The position numbers and the translations under genes were made by a program. A DNA stretch of 64,000 nucleotides from Isoptericola peretonis. GTDB taxonomy: Bacteria > Actinomycetota > Actinomycetes > Actinomycetales > Cellulomonadaceae. The notes beneath the pieces are model-generated. The model was not told the origin of the DNA. It worked only from the letters and a program-made list of their open reading frames with translations, and searched no databases. Within the stretch, counting starts at the first letter, position 1, and each line of letters opens with the position of its first letter. Below, one piece after another: positions 18,886 through 27,564 of this stretch. The stretch spans positions 124,001 to 188,000 of the forward strand of contig JALQCY010000003.1 of the NCBI GenBank assembly GCA_023241745.1, in the 5' to 3' direction.

Positions 18886-20166
18886 ATGACCAGCCCTGAC
18901 GTCGCGCACCCCGGCACCGCCGAACCCGAGCTGCCGCACTGGCGGCGCAACCTCGCCGTCGGCACGGCCGGGTCGTTCACCACGCTCGTCGCGATGACGC
19001 TGCTGGTGCCGTTCCTGCCCGAGTACGTCCGGCAGCTCGGTGTCGACGACCCGGCCGACGTCGTGCGCTGGTCCGGCGTCGCGTACGGGGCCACGTTCCT
19101 CACGGCGGCGCTCACCGCGCCGCTGTGGGGCGCCCTCGGCGACCGGTTCGGCCGCAAGTCGATGCTCGTGCGGGCCAGCCTGGGCATGGCCGTCGCGATG
19201 ACGCTGCTCGGGTTCGTGCAGAGCGTGGAACAGCTTGTCGCCGTCCGGCTGCTGGTCGGCCTGCTGGGCGGCTACTCGTCCGGCGCCACGATCCTCGTCG
19301 CGGCGCAGACGCCGAAGGACCGCAGCGCCTGGGCGCTCGGCGTGCTGTCGTCGGGCATCCTCGCGGGCAACGTGGTCGGGCCGCTGGTCGGGGGCTTCGT
19401 GCCCGCCTGGGTGGGCATCCGCCCGACGTTCGTGGTCTGCGGCGCGGTGATCTTCCTGGCGTTCCTCGCCACCGTGCTCCTGCTGCGCGAGCCGCCGCGC
19501 CCGGCCCGAACGCCGGTCGGGGCCGGCACCCGGCGACCCGGCGCGTGGTCGCAGGTACGGCGGCCGGGCGCCGTGCTCGCGCTGCTGGCGACGTCCAGCC
19601 TGCTCCTGTTCTCCACGATGTCGATCGAGCCGATCGTCACCGTGTACGTGGAGGACCTCGGGCAGGCGTCCCACGCGGCCGGCGTCGCGGGCATCCTCGT
19701 CGCACTCACCGCCGCGGGGAGCATCGTCGCCGCACCGCGCGTCGGACGCCTCGCCGACCGCGTGGGGCACGCGCGCGTCGTGGTGGCCTGCCTCGCCGCC
19801 GCCGGGGTGCTCGCGCTGGCGCAGGCGCTCGTGACGAACGTCTGGCAGCTCGGCGTGCTGCGCGTGCTGCTGGGCCTCAGCCTGGGCGGCCTGCTGCCCT
19901 CGATCACCGCCGCGGTCAAGCACCTCGCCCCGCCCGACGCCGTCGGCCGCATCCTCGGCTACGGCGTGTCCGCGCAGTACGTCGGCCAGGTCGCGGGCCC
20001 GGTGCTCGGTGGCCTGGTCGCCGCGCAGGCGGGCCTGCGCGCCGTCTTCGTCGTCACCGCCGTCGTGCTGCTCGTCGCCGCGGCCCTGAACCTCGCCGTC
20101 CTGCGCCGCGGGGCGGCCCGACATCGGTCGACCGACGCGCCGGCGCCCGCGACGCTCCGATCATGA
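18886..20166 (+). CDS. MFS transporter (multidrug-efflux-like)
   Basis: A 426-residue 12-helix major facilitator protein. The loop 2-3 signature GALGDRFGRKSMLVR is present, as is the drug-exporter motif C region ILAGNVVGPLVGG in helix 5. The C-half carries a matching RVGRLADRVGHARVV loop. This points to proton-coupled export of small molecules rather than sugar uptake. It lies between arabinofuranosidase and pectin lyase genes but on separate transcription units. ATG 18886. Confidence 0.92.
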   Translation: MTSPDVAHPGTAEPELPHWRRNLAVGTAGSFTTLVAMTLLVPFLPEYVRQLGVDDPADVVRWSGVAYGATFLTAALTAPLWGALGDRFGRKSMLVRASLGMAVAMTLLGFVQSVEQLVAVRLLVGLLGGYSSGATILVAAQTPKDRSAWALGVLSSGILAGNVVGPLVGGFVPAWVGIRPTFVVCGAVIFLAFLATVLLLREPPRPARTPVGAGTRRPGAWSQVRRPGAVLALLATSSLLLFSTMSIEPIVTVYVEDLGQASHAAGVAGILVALTAAGSIVAAPRVGRLADRVGHARVVVACLAAAGVLALAQALVTNVWQLGVLRVLLGLSLGGLLPSITAAVKHLAPPDAVGRILGYGVSAQYVGQVAGPVLGGLVAAQAGLRAVFVVTAVVLLVAAALNLAVLRRGAARHRSTDAPAPATLRS

Positions 20167-20207
20167 CCATCACTCGCCTCGACCCGGCGACCTCCTGCGA
20201 AACGTCC

Positions 20208-20222
20208 GATGAATCCTTCCAA
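20208..20222. promoter_or_regulatory. LacI-like operator upstream of the rhamnogalacturonan lyase
   Basis: GATGAATCCTTCCAA, 31 bases before the lyase ATG. Its TGAATC/TTCCA half-sites recur as GATGAATCGTTCCAA (reverse strand, 63215-63229) in the sugar-importer promoter, 14 of 15 bases identical. The region 20200-20253 is AT-richer than its surroundings, as a regulated promoter would be. Confidence 0.6.
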
Positions 20223-20253
20223 TCGGGGATTGAATCGTGCTAATTTCCGTGGC

Positions 20254-22881
20254 ATGACCACATCGGCCGCAATGACGCGGCGCACTTTCGGGAAGTTGGC
20301 CGGCATCACCGCGACAGCCCTGCTGCCGCTGGTCCACACGCCTCGTGCCACCGCAGCGACCATGGAGGCGCCGTCCGTCCTGGAGACGGCCACCGAGGTC
20401 GTGGTGGACAACGGCCTGGTCCGCCTCACGGTGAACAGAGCCAATGGTCGGACCACCTCGCTCGTCTACGACGGCGTCAACATGGTGGGACGCGGCAACT
20501 ACGACATGAACACGGTGCGGGAGGGCGGCGGCCTGCCGCTCCCGCCGGCGGACAACCGCCTGACCGTCCGGCGCGAGCAGGACTTCGTCGACATCGCCTA
20601 CCACCACAGCCCGTCCGGCGACATGCCGTGCTACCTGGTGCGCCACCACATCGTGCGCTCCGGCGAGGCGGGCATCCACCTGGCCTACAGCTATCGCCAC
20701 CCGGCCGAGCTGCACGGCTTCCGCACCGACCAGCACCGCTACGTCTTCTACACCGCGGGGGGCGTCTTCACGCACGCCTCCGTGCCCGACGACGCCGACG
20801 CCACCCGGTGGCGCGCCGCCGCGGCCCGCATGCCCACCGGCGACGAGATCTCGCGAGCCGAGATGGTCATGGACGCCACCTACGACCTCGAGGGCACGGG
20901 CTCGACCTACCCCCGCCGCTACTACACGAAGTACGACTGGGCCGTGTCCATGAAGGACCACAGCCTGCACGGGCTGTACGGCAGCGGCTTCGGCATGTGG
21001 GCCGCGCTGCCCAACCTGGAGGCCTTCACCGGCGGGCCGGTGCGACAGGACCTGATCCTGCACCAGACCGGCGACACCCCCGTGCTGCTCGTGGAGCCGC
21101 AGGCCACCCACTACGGCGCGCCGCCCGTGCGCGTCGCGGCCGGGCAGGAGTGGCAGAAGACGTACGGCCCGTACTTCGTCTACCTGAACAGGGGCGACGA
21201 CCCGAGGGCGCTGCGGCGCGACGCCGCCCACCAGGCGCGCTTCGAGACGCACGCCGCGTTCTACGACCGGCTCGCGATCGAGGGCTGGACGGCCACCGCC
21301 CAGCGCTCGCGGGTGAGCGGCACGGTCCGGATCCCCGGCGCGCCGCCGCTCGAGGGCGCCGTCGTCGTGCTGTCCGACGACAGGACGCCGATGCAGGACT
21401 CGGTGCTCGGCTACAACTACTGGGCCGACGTCGAGGAGGGCGGCCGGTTCGGCATCGACCACGTGCGGCCCGGCACCTACCGGCTCACCGTCTACGGCGA
21501 GGGCATCTGGGGCGAGTACGTCATCGACGGCGTCGAGATCGGCCCCGGCCAGGACGTCACCCTGGGCCGGATGCTGTGGGAGCCGACCAGCCACGGGCGC
21601 ACGGTGTTCCAGCTCGGCACGCCCACCCGCACGTCAGGCGAGTTCCGTCACGGGCGCGACTTCCGGCAGTACGGGCTCTTCGAGCGCTTCCACGAGGACT
21701 TCCCCGACGGCGTGACGTACACGGTCGGCTCCAGCACACCCCGCGACTGGAACTACATCCAGTACCAGCGCTCGTACCCGGTGCAGGCGCCCGAGGGCAC
21801 GGTGCTGCCGGAGGGCGCCGAGGGCATCCGGCTGTTCGACCTCGGCACCGCCTCCAGCCCCGTCGCCGCGGGGTACGAGCGGGTGGCGCAGAACACCCTC
21901 TACGCCGCCGGCCGCGGCTTCGGCCTCGACCGGGCGGTCGACTCCCGCGACCGCGGGTCGGACGGCGAGCTGCGGCGCGACTTCGTCGTCGGCTCCGGCT
22001 ACACCTTCTCGGTGGACCTGCCCGACGGCGAGTACGAGGTCACCGTGCTCTCGGGCGACGACATCGCGGCCAACTCCACGCGGGTGTCGTTCCAGGGCGG
22101 CGCGTTCGTCGACCTCGTCTCCGGCCGCGGCGAGTACGCGGTGCACACCGCGGTCGTCACCGTCACCGGCGGGCGCCTGGACCTGCTCACCGGCGGGGAC
22201 GGGCGGCTCAACGCGGTGGAGATCCTCGCCACCGACGCCGTCGTCCCGGTCCTCCAGGCCCTCGACGTCGACGGCGCGGCCCTGGTGCCGGGCTTCAGCA
22301 CCTTCCGCTCGGACTTCGCCGTCGACCTGCCCTGGGACCAGGAGTCCGTGACCGTGCGGGCCACGGGCCGGGGCGGCGCACGCGTGGCGATCGGGGGCGA
22401 CGTCGTGCCCGAGGCGGGGCTCGCCGTGCCGCTGTCCGCCCAGCGCACCGTCGTCGAGATCGCCGTCACCGGCGAGGACGGCGGGGAGCCCACGACCTAC
22501 CGCCTGCACGTCACCCGGCAGGAGCGCCCGTGGCGGATCCTGTTCGACCTCGACGAGAGCCCGGCGCCCGGCGCGCAGGCCACGCTGACGATCGCGCTCG
22601 CCGCGTGGGCCATGGGCTCCGCGCTGCCGGTGCCGCCGGAGGACAGCAACCTGACGATCCGGGTGAACGGCGAGCCCTTCGTCTGGACGTTCGGGCCCGA
22701 GGACGCGAAGGGGGCCACCTACCGCAGCGCCCGCAACGGCCGGAACTACAGCCGCGAGATCACCTTCGACGCCGCTCTGCTCAGGCCGTCGGGCAACGAG
22801 ATCACGCTGCAGATCAACGACGGCGTGGAGCACCTCTGGAACGAGGCCGCCTACGACGCCGTCCGGCTCGAGATCGGCTGA
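20254..22881 (+). CDS. PL4 rhamnogalacturonan lyase with inserted carbohydrate-binding modules
   Basis: An 875-residue secreted enzyme. A twin-arginine signal (MTRRTFGKLAG, arginines 9-10) ends near residue 35. The PL4 catalytic domain follows (NGLVRLTVNRANGRTTSLVYDGVNM to about 330; YYTKYDWAVSMKDHSLHGLYG), then an FnIII-like domain (VSGTVRIPGAPPLEGAVVVL, 348-440) and the start of the CBM-like domain III (TVFQLGTPTRTSGEFRHG; WNYIQYQRS, to about 509). Residues about 520-658 instead resemble the N-terminal module of rhamnogalacturonan acetylesterases (FDLGTA, GYERVAQNTLYAAGRGFG), and 665-751 a cadherin-like sandwich. Domain III resumes at WRILFDLDE (760-875). It cleaves rhamnogalacturonan I by beta-elimination. 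ATG 20254; ATG seven codons in is an alternative. Confidence 0.93.
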   Translation: MTTSAAMTRRTFGKLAGITATALLPLVHTPRATAATMEAPSVLETATEVVVDNGLVRLTVNRANGRTTSLVYDGVNMVGRGNYDMNTVREGGGLPLPPADNRLTVRREQDFVDIAYHHSPSGDMPCYLVRHHIVRSGEAGIHLAYSYRHPAELHGFRTDQHRYVFYTAGGVFTHASVPDDADATRWRAAAARMPTGDEISRAEMVMDATYDLEGTGSTYPRRYYTKYDWAVSMKDHSLHGLYGSGFGMWAALPNLEAFTGGPVRQDLILHQTGDTPVLLVEPQATHYGAPPVRVAAGQEWQKTYGPYFVYLNRGDDPRALRRDAAHQARFETHAAFYDRLAIEGWTATAQRSRVSGTVRIPGAPPLEGAVVVLSDDRTPMQDSVLGYNYWADVEEGGRFGIDHVRPGTYRLTVYGEGIWGEYVIDGVEIGPGQDVTLGRMLWEPTSHGRTVFQLGTPTRTSGEFRHGRDFRQYGLFERFHEDFPDGVTYTVGSSTPRDWNYIQYQRSYPVQAPEGTVLPEGAEGIRLFDLGTASSPVAAGYERVAQNTLYAAGRGFGLDRAVDSRDRGSDGELRRDFVVGSGYTFSVDLPDGEYEVTVLSGDDIAANSTRVSFQGGAFVDLVSGRGEYAVHTAVVTVTGGRLDLLTGGDGRLNAVEILATDAVVPVLQALDVDGAALVPGFSTFRSDFAVDLPWDQESVTVRATGRGGARVAIGGDVVPEAGLAVPLSAQRTVVEIAVTGEDGGEPTTYRLHVTRQERPWRILFDLDESPAPGAQATLTIALAAWAMGSALPVPPEDSNLTIRVNGEPFVWTFGPEDAKGATYRSARNGRNYSREITFDAALLRPSGNEITLQINDGVEHLWNEAAYDAVRLEIG

Positions 22882-22899
22882 GCGGCACCACCGGTCGCG

Positions 22900-22948
22900 C
22901 CGGTCGAGCCCGCCGGGACCACCACCAGGTCTCGACGGGCTCGACCGG
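22900..22948. terminator. Bidirectional terminator hairpin with a CTCGACGGGCTCGACC-type arm
   Basis: Arms 22900-22920 and 22928-22948 pair at 19 of 21 positions around the loop ACCACCA, between the converging lyase and P-ATPase genes. The right arm belongs to a dispersed repeat also found near 16207 and 50077. Confidence 0.85.
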
Positions 22949-22953
22949 CGAGG

Positions 22954-25074
22954 TCAGCGACCCAGCACCTCGCGGGTCGCGACGTCGGGCCGCAGGTCGA
23001 GGCGGCGCAGCAGCTGCGCGTTGAGCGCGACCACGACCGTGGACAGCGACATGAGCAGCGCACCCACCGACATCGGCAGCACGAACCCGACCGGCGCGAG
23101 CACGCCCGCCGCCAGCGGCACGGACAGCAGGTTGTACCCCGCCGCCCACCACAGGTTCTGCTTCATCTTGCGGTAGCTCGCCCGCGACAGCTCGATCACC
23201 GACAGCACCGACCGGGGGTCGTCGCTGGCGAGGATGACGCCCGCCGACGCGATCGCGACGTCCGTGCCCGCGCCGATCGCGATGCCGACGTCGGCCTGAG
23301 CGAGCGCCGGGGCGTCGTTGACGCCGTCGCCGACCATCGCCACCTTGCGGCCCTCCGCCTGCAGCTCGGCGACGCGCGCCGACTTGTCCTCCGGCCGCAC
23401 GCCGGCGAAGTACCGGTCCACGCCGAGCTCGCCGGCCACCGAGCGGGCCACGGCCTCCGCGTCGCCGGTGATCATCACGACCTGGACGCCGCGCCGGTGC
23501 AGCGCCTCGACCGCCTCCGCGGACTCCGGCCGCACCTCGTCCGCGAGCTTCAGCCCCCCGACGACGGCGCCGTCGCGCAGCACGTGCAGGATGATCGCGC
23601 CGTCCGCGCGCCACGCGTCGGCCTGCGAGACCTCGCCGGCGCGGCGCTCCTCGAGGAGGCGCGGTCCGCCGACGCGGACCTCGTGCCCGTCCACGGTCGC
23701 GACCACACCGACCGCGGGCGACGACGAGAAGTCTGTCGCGCGCGGGACGTCGAGACCCCGCTCGGCCGCAGCCCGCACGATCGCCCTCGCGAGCGGGTGC
23801 TCGCTGTCCGCCTCGGCCGCCGCCGCGAGGGCGAGGACGGCACCGTCGTCCAGGCCCGCGTCGAGGTCGGCGACCACGGCGACGTCCGCCACGGTCGGCT
23901 CGCCCTTGGTGAGGGTGCCGGTCTTGTCGAAGAGGACGGTGTCGACCGTGCGCATGCTCTCCAGGGCCAGGCGGTCCTTGATCAGCACGCCGCCACGTGC
24001 GGCCCGCTCCGTGGCGATGGAGACCACCAGGGGGATGGCCAGGCCGAGGGCGTGGGGGCAGGCGATGACCAGCACGGTGACCGTGCGGACCACGGCGTCG
24101 TCCGGCAGGCCGAGCACCGTCCACGCGATCGCCGTGATCACCGCGGCGCCGAGGGCGAACCAGAACAGCCAGCCCGCGGCGCGGTCGGCGAGCCGCTGGG
24201 CGCGCGACGACGACGCCTGCGCCTCGGTGACCAGGCGCTGGATGCCGGCGAGGGCGGTGTCGTCGCCGGTGGCCGTGACCTCGACGCGCAGGCCGGAGTC
24301 GGTGGCGACCGTGCCGGCGGTGACGGCGTCGCCCGTCGTGCGGGCCACGGTGCGCGACTCCCCGGTGACCATCGACTCGTCGATCTCGGCGCGGCCGTCG
24401 ACCACGCGCCCGTCGGCGGGCACGCTGCCGCCCGGGCGGACCAGGACGACGTCACCCACGCGGAGGTCCGTCGGCGCCACCGTGACGACGTCGTCGCCCT
24501 CGACCCGCTCCGCCTCGTCGGGCAGCAGCGCGGCCAGGGAGTCCAGGGCCGACGTGGTCTGCGCCAGCGACCGCATCTCGACCCAGTGGCCCAGCAGCAT
24601 GATCACGACCAGCAGCGCGAGCTCCCACCAGAAGTCGAGCTGGTGGTCCAGCACGCCCAGGCTGGCGCCGAGCGACGCGACGAACGCGACCGTGATCGCC
24701 AGTCCGATGAGCAGCATCATCCCGGGCTTGCGCGCCCTGAGCTCCGACACCGCCCCCGTGAGGAACGGCCGCCCGCCCCACACGAAGATCACCGAGCCGA
24801 GCACCGGCGAGACCCAGGAGACCCACGCCGCGTCGGGGAGCTCGTAGCCCAGCACCATCGCGAACATCGGCGACAGCGCGACGGTCGGCACCGCCAGCGC
24901 CAGCATGATCCAGAACAGCCGGCGGAACTGGCCCACGTGGTCGCCGTGGCCGCCGTGGCCGGACATGTCGTGGCCGGCGTGCATGTCGTGGCCCGCGTGC
25001 GCGTCGTGCTCGAGCACGCGCGCGTCGTCGTGGCGCCGGTGCCCCGCGTGCTGGTCGTGAGAGGTGTGGTCCAC
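22954..25074 (-). CDS. CopB-type heavy-metal P-type ATPase (copper exporter)
   Basis: A 706-residue P1B ATPase. The first 46 residues carry 13 histidines in place of a CxxC HMA domain, a CopB-like arrangement. Motifs: TGES at 237-240, the membrane metal-site CPH at 339-341, phosphorylated Asp383 in DKTGTLTKGEP, the nucleotide-binding SEHPLARAIV and the hinge GDGVNDAPALAQADVG. CPH is typical of the P1B-3 class (Cu2+/Cu+ or Ag+). GTG start at 25074 with AAGGAT upstream. Two CsoR-like boxes 45-95 bases upstream imply induction by copper. A bidirectional hairpin follows the stop. Confidence 0.95.
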   Translation of the reverse strand: MDHTSHDQHAGHRRHDDARVLEHDAHAGHDMHAGHDMSGHGGHGDHVGQFRRLFWIMLALAVPTVALSPMFAMVLGYELPDAAWVSWVSPVLGSVIFVWGGRPFLTGAVSELRARKPGMMLLIGLAITVAFVASLGASLGVLDHQLDFWWELALLVVIMLLGHWVEMRSLAQTTSALDSLAALLPDEAERVEGDDVVTVAPTDLRVGDVVLVRPGGSVPADGRVVDGRAEIDESMVTGESRTVARTTGDAVTAGTVATDSGLRVEVTATGDDTALAGIQRLVTEAQASSSRAQRLADRAAGWLFWFALGAAVITAIAWTVLGLPDDAVVRTVTVLVIACPHALGLAIPLVVSIATERAARGGVLIKDRLALESMRTVDTVLFDKTGTLTKGEPTVADVAVVADLDAGLDDGAVLALAAAAEADSEHPLARAIVRAAAERGLDVPRATDFSSSPAVGVVATVDGHEVRVGGPRLLEERRAGEVSQADAWRADGAIILHVLRDGAVVGGLKLADEVRPESAEAVEALHRRGVQVVMITGDAEAVARSVAGELGVDRYFAGVRPEDKSARVAELQAEGRKVAMVGDGVNDAPALAQADVGIAIGAGTDVAIASAGVILASDDPRSVLSVIELSRASYRKMKQNLWWAAGYNLLSVPLAAGVLAPVGFVLPMSVGALLMSLSTVVVALNAQLLRRLDLRPDVATREVLGR

Positions 25075-25118
25075 AGCTCGATCCTTGCCTCGGACGGACG
25101 TGTTCGCGATGCTCGCTT

Positions 25119-25135
25119 ATACCCACTGGGGGTAT
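25119..25135. promoter_or_regulatory. CsoR-type copper operator, proximal
   Basis: ATACCC-N5-GGGTAT within TATACCCACTGGGGGTATC. This matches the G-tract inverted repeat bound by CsoR/RcnR copper repressors, 45 bases upstream of the P-ATPase start. A TATAAG -10-like element on the minus strand overlaps its edge. Confidence 0.8.
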
Positions 25136-25152
25136 CTAGCTTCGCCAACCGT

Positions 25153-25169
25153 ATACCCCTTCCGGGTAT
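25153..25169. promoter_or_regulatory. CsoR-type copper operator, distal
   Basis: A second ATACCC-N5-GGGTAT (inside TATACCCCTTCCGGGTATT), exactly 34 bases from the first copy. It may add cooperativity for the P-ATPase or face the helicase gene transcribed the other way. Confidence 0.75.
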
Positions 25170-25292
25170 TCCGCGATCCGAGCATCACCCTGCTCGGCCG
25201 TCCGTCGGCCGAGCCCGCAGAACACGCGGGAACAATCGCGGGGGGCGGCGCGTTGGCGCAGGGTCTCCGTACACCGTACGAAACGAGGTCCT

Positions 25293-27473
25293 GTGCCCCA
25301 GCCCGCCCCGCAGCTCCACCCCGACGCCCCCGCCCCCGCCGACGGCGGAGCCGAGCGGACCTCCGCCGCCGTCGCCGAGGAACAGGCCACGCTCGACGCC
25401 GCCTGGTCACGGCGCGCCACGCTCCTGGCGGACCTGGACGCGACGCTCGCCACCGCCCGCGCGGAGGACGCCACCTCCGGCGCACGGATCGCCCGCCTGC
25501 GGCACCGGCGGGCCGAGCTGCGACAGGCCGACCACGGCCTGGTGTTCGGCCGGCTCGACGGCGACGACGGCTCGGTCCGTCATCTCGGCAGGGTCGGGCT
25601 GCCCGGCAGCACCCAGGACGACGAGCCGCTGGTGGTGGACTGGCGCGCCCCCGTCGCCCGGCCGTTCTACACGGCCACGCCGGTGGACCCGCAGGGCGTG
25701 CTCCGCCGTCGGCACGTGCGCACCCGCGGGGCGGAGGTGGTCGGCGTCGACGACGAGCCCCTCGACGGCGGCCTCGACGACTCGGGCCTCGTCGGCGAGG
25801 GCGCGCTGCTCGCCGCGCTCGACGAGCGTCGGACCGGCCGGATGGGTACCGCCGTCGCCACGCTGCAGCGGGAGCAGGACGACGTGGTGCGCGCCGACGC
25901 CCGCACACCGCTGGTGGTGCAGGGCGGCCCCGGCACAGGCAAGACGGTCGTGGCGCTGCACCGGGTCGCCTACCTGCTGTTCGCGCAGCCGCAGCTGGCC
26001 GAGCGCGGCGTGCTGGTGCTCGGCCCGTCGACCCGCTTCCTCGACTACATCGCCCAGGTGCTGCCGGCGCTCGGCGAGACGGCCGTCGTCTCCGCCACGT
26101 GCGACACCCTCGTGCCCGGCGTGCGCCCCCCGCGCGACGAGGCCCGCGACGTCGCCGAGATCAAGGGACGCTCGGGCTGGCTGCCGACCCTGCGGAGCTT
26201 CGTGACGTCGCTCGAGCCGGACGACGGCGCCCTGGCCCTCGTGCTCGACGGCGAGGAGTACGTGCTGCCCGCCGCGCAGGTCGCCGCCGCCCGCCGCGCC
26301 GCCGCCGGCGCGGGCTCCTACCACCGCACCCGCGACCGGGTGGTGGACCGGGTGCACGACCTGCTCGTCGATGCCGTCGCCGACCGTCAGGCGGAGCTGC
26401 TCGCGCGGGCGGAGGAGGGGTTCGAGGACGTGCTCGGCCAGCTCGACGCCCGGCTCGCCGCCGCCGACGACCGCGCCGTGGCCACCGGCGCCACGGGCTC
26501 CGACGTCGACGGGGTGCTGTCCGACGCCGACCTGGAGGCGCTGCGCGAGCGCGTCGCCGCCGACCGCCAGGTCGCCGCGACGCTCGACGCCTGGTGGCCG
26601 CGCCGCGACGCCGCCGCCGAGCTCGCGCGGCTGCTGCACGACGCGGACCTCCTGGCCGCGTACGCCCCCGGCCTCACGGCGTCCGAGGTGACGCGCGTCG
26701 TGGCGGAGCCCGACGGCTGGGCCGGCAGCGACGTGCCGCTGCTCGACGCCCTCGCCGACCTTCTCGGCGACCCCGACGACGCGGCGGCCCCCGCGGACGC
26801 GAGCGACGACGGCGTGTTCGTCGCCGCGCGCGCCGCCGCCCGCCGGGACTGGGCGTACGGGCACGTGGTGGTCGACGAGGCGCAGGAGCTGTCCGGCATG
26901 CAGTGGCACATGGTGGTGCGCCGCTGCCCCACCCGTTCGGTCACGGCGGTGGGCGACATCGACCAGGCGTCCTCCGCGCACCGGCAGACCGACTGGGGCG
27001 AGGCCGTGGGCGACGCCCTCGGCGACCGCTGGCGCCGTGCGGACCTGACCATCTGCTACCGCACCCCGCGCGAGGTCATGGAGCTCACCGCGCCCGTGCT
27101 GCGGCGAGCCGGCAGCCGCAACGCCCCGCCGCGCGCCGTCCGCTCGGCCCCCGTGGCGCCTCGCCTCCTCGAGGTGGAGCACGGCGGCCTGGCCCGGGCC
27201 GTGGCCGGCACCGTGGAGGAGCTGGCCGAGCGGTACGACGGCGGCACGGTCGGCGTCGTCGCACCCGTGGCGACTCTCGACGCGCTCCGCGGCGCGCTGC
27301 CCGGCGGCGTGCCCGCGATGTCGGCGACGGACGCGAAGGGTCTGGAGTGGGACGCGGCCGTCGTCGTCGACCCCGACGGGATCGCCGCCGAGCCACGCGG
27401 CTGGAACGGGCTCTACGTGGCGCTCACCCGGTGCACGCAGGAGCTGGTCCAGGTGGTGCCCGGCACCCTCTGA
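25293..27473 (+). CDS. HelD-like superfamily 1 helicase (RNA polymerase-associated)
   Basis: A 726-residue UvrD/HelD-like ATPase. A long N-terminal coiled arm (about 20-75: EEQATLDAAWSRRATLLADLDATLATAR) precedes HLGRVGLPG and VVDWRAPVARPFYTATP, the HelD-specific region. Walker A is GGPGTGKTVVALHR (about 210), motif II VVVDEAQELSGMQW, then SATDAKGLEWDAAVVVDP and GLYVALTRCTQELV. In Bacillus and Mycobacterium, HelD proteins pry stalled RNA polymerase from DNA; some actinobacterial ones (HelR) confer rifamycin tolerance. I found no rifamycin-associated promoter element upstream. GTG 25293 with GAGGT. Confidence 0.9.
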   Translation: MPQPAPQLHPDAPAPADGGAERTSAAVAEEQATLDAAWSRRATLLADLDATLATARAEDATSGARIARLRHRRAELRQADHGLVFGRLDGDDGSVRHLGRVGLPGSTQDDEPLVVDWRAPVARPFYTATPVDPQGVLRRRHVRTRGAEVVGVDDEPLDGGLDDSGLVGEGALLAALDERRTGRMGTAVATLQREQDDVVRADARTPLVVQGGPGTGKTVVALHRVAYLLFAQPQLAERGVLVLGPSTRFLDYIAQVLPALGETAVVSATCDTLVPGVRPPRDEARDVAEIKGRSGWLPTLRSFVTSLEPDDGALALVLDGEEYVLPAAQVAAARRAAAGAGSYHRTRDRVVDRVHDLLVDAVADRQAELLARAEEGFEDVLGQLDARLAAADDRAVATGATGSDVDGVLSDADLEALRERVAADRQVAATLDAWWPRRDAAAELARLLHDADLLAAYAPGLTASEVTRVVAEPDGWAGSDVPLLDALADLLGDPDDAAAPADASDDGVFVAARAAARRDWAYGHVVVDEAQELSGMQWHMVVRRCPTRSVTAVGDIDQASSAHRQTDWGEAVGDALGDRWRRADLTICYRTPREVMELTAPVLRRAGSRNAPPRAVRSAPVAPRLLEVEHGGLARAVAGTVEELAERYDGGTVGVVAPVATLDALRGALPGGVPAMSATDAKGLEWDAAVVVDPDGIAAEPRGWNGLYVALTRCTQELVQVVPGTL

Positions 27474-27564
27474 CCTTCCTCAAATCGCCTGCGTCCCCGC
27501 GGTCGTGGCCATCAAGATGACGGGGCGACATCAACTGCCGTGAGCTGTGAAGCGAGGAACTGCC
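27474..27564. other. Intergenic gap before the GalE-like gene
   Basis: A 91-base spacer. Apart from the GAGGAA ribosome-binding site (27554-27559) of the next gene I see no palindrome or clear promoter. Confidence 0.4.

Noticed and set aside
25171..25292. Rifamycin-associated element upstream of the HelD-like gene
   Set aside because: I looked for the expected inverted repeat and did not find it; tolerance to rifamycin remains only a family-based possibility.
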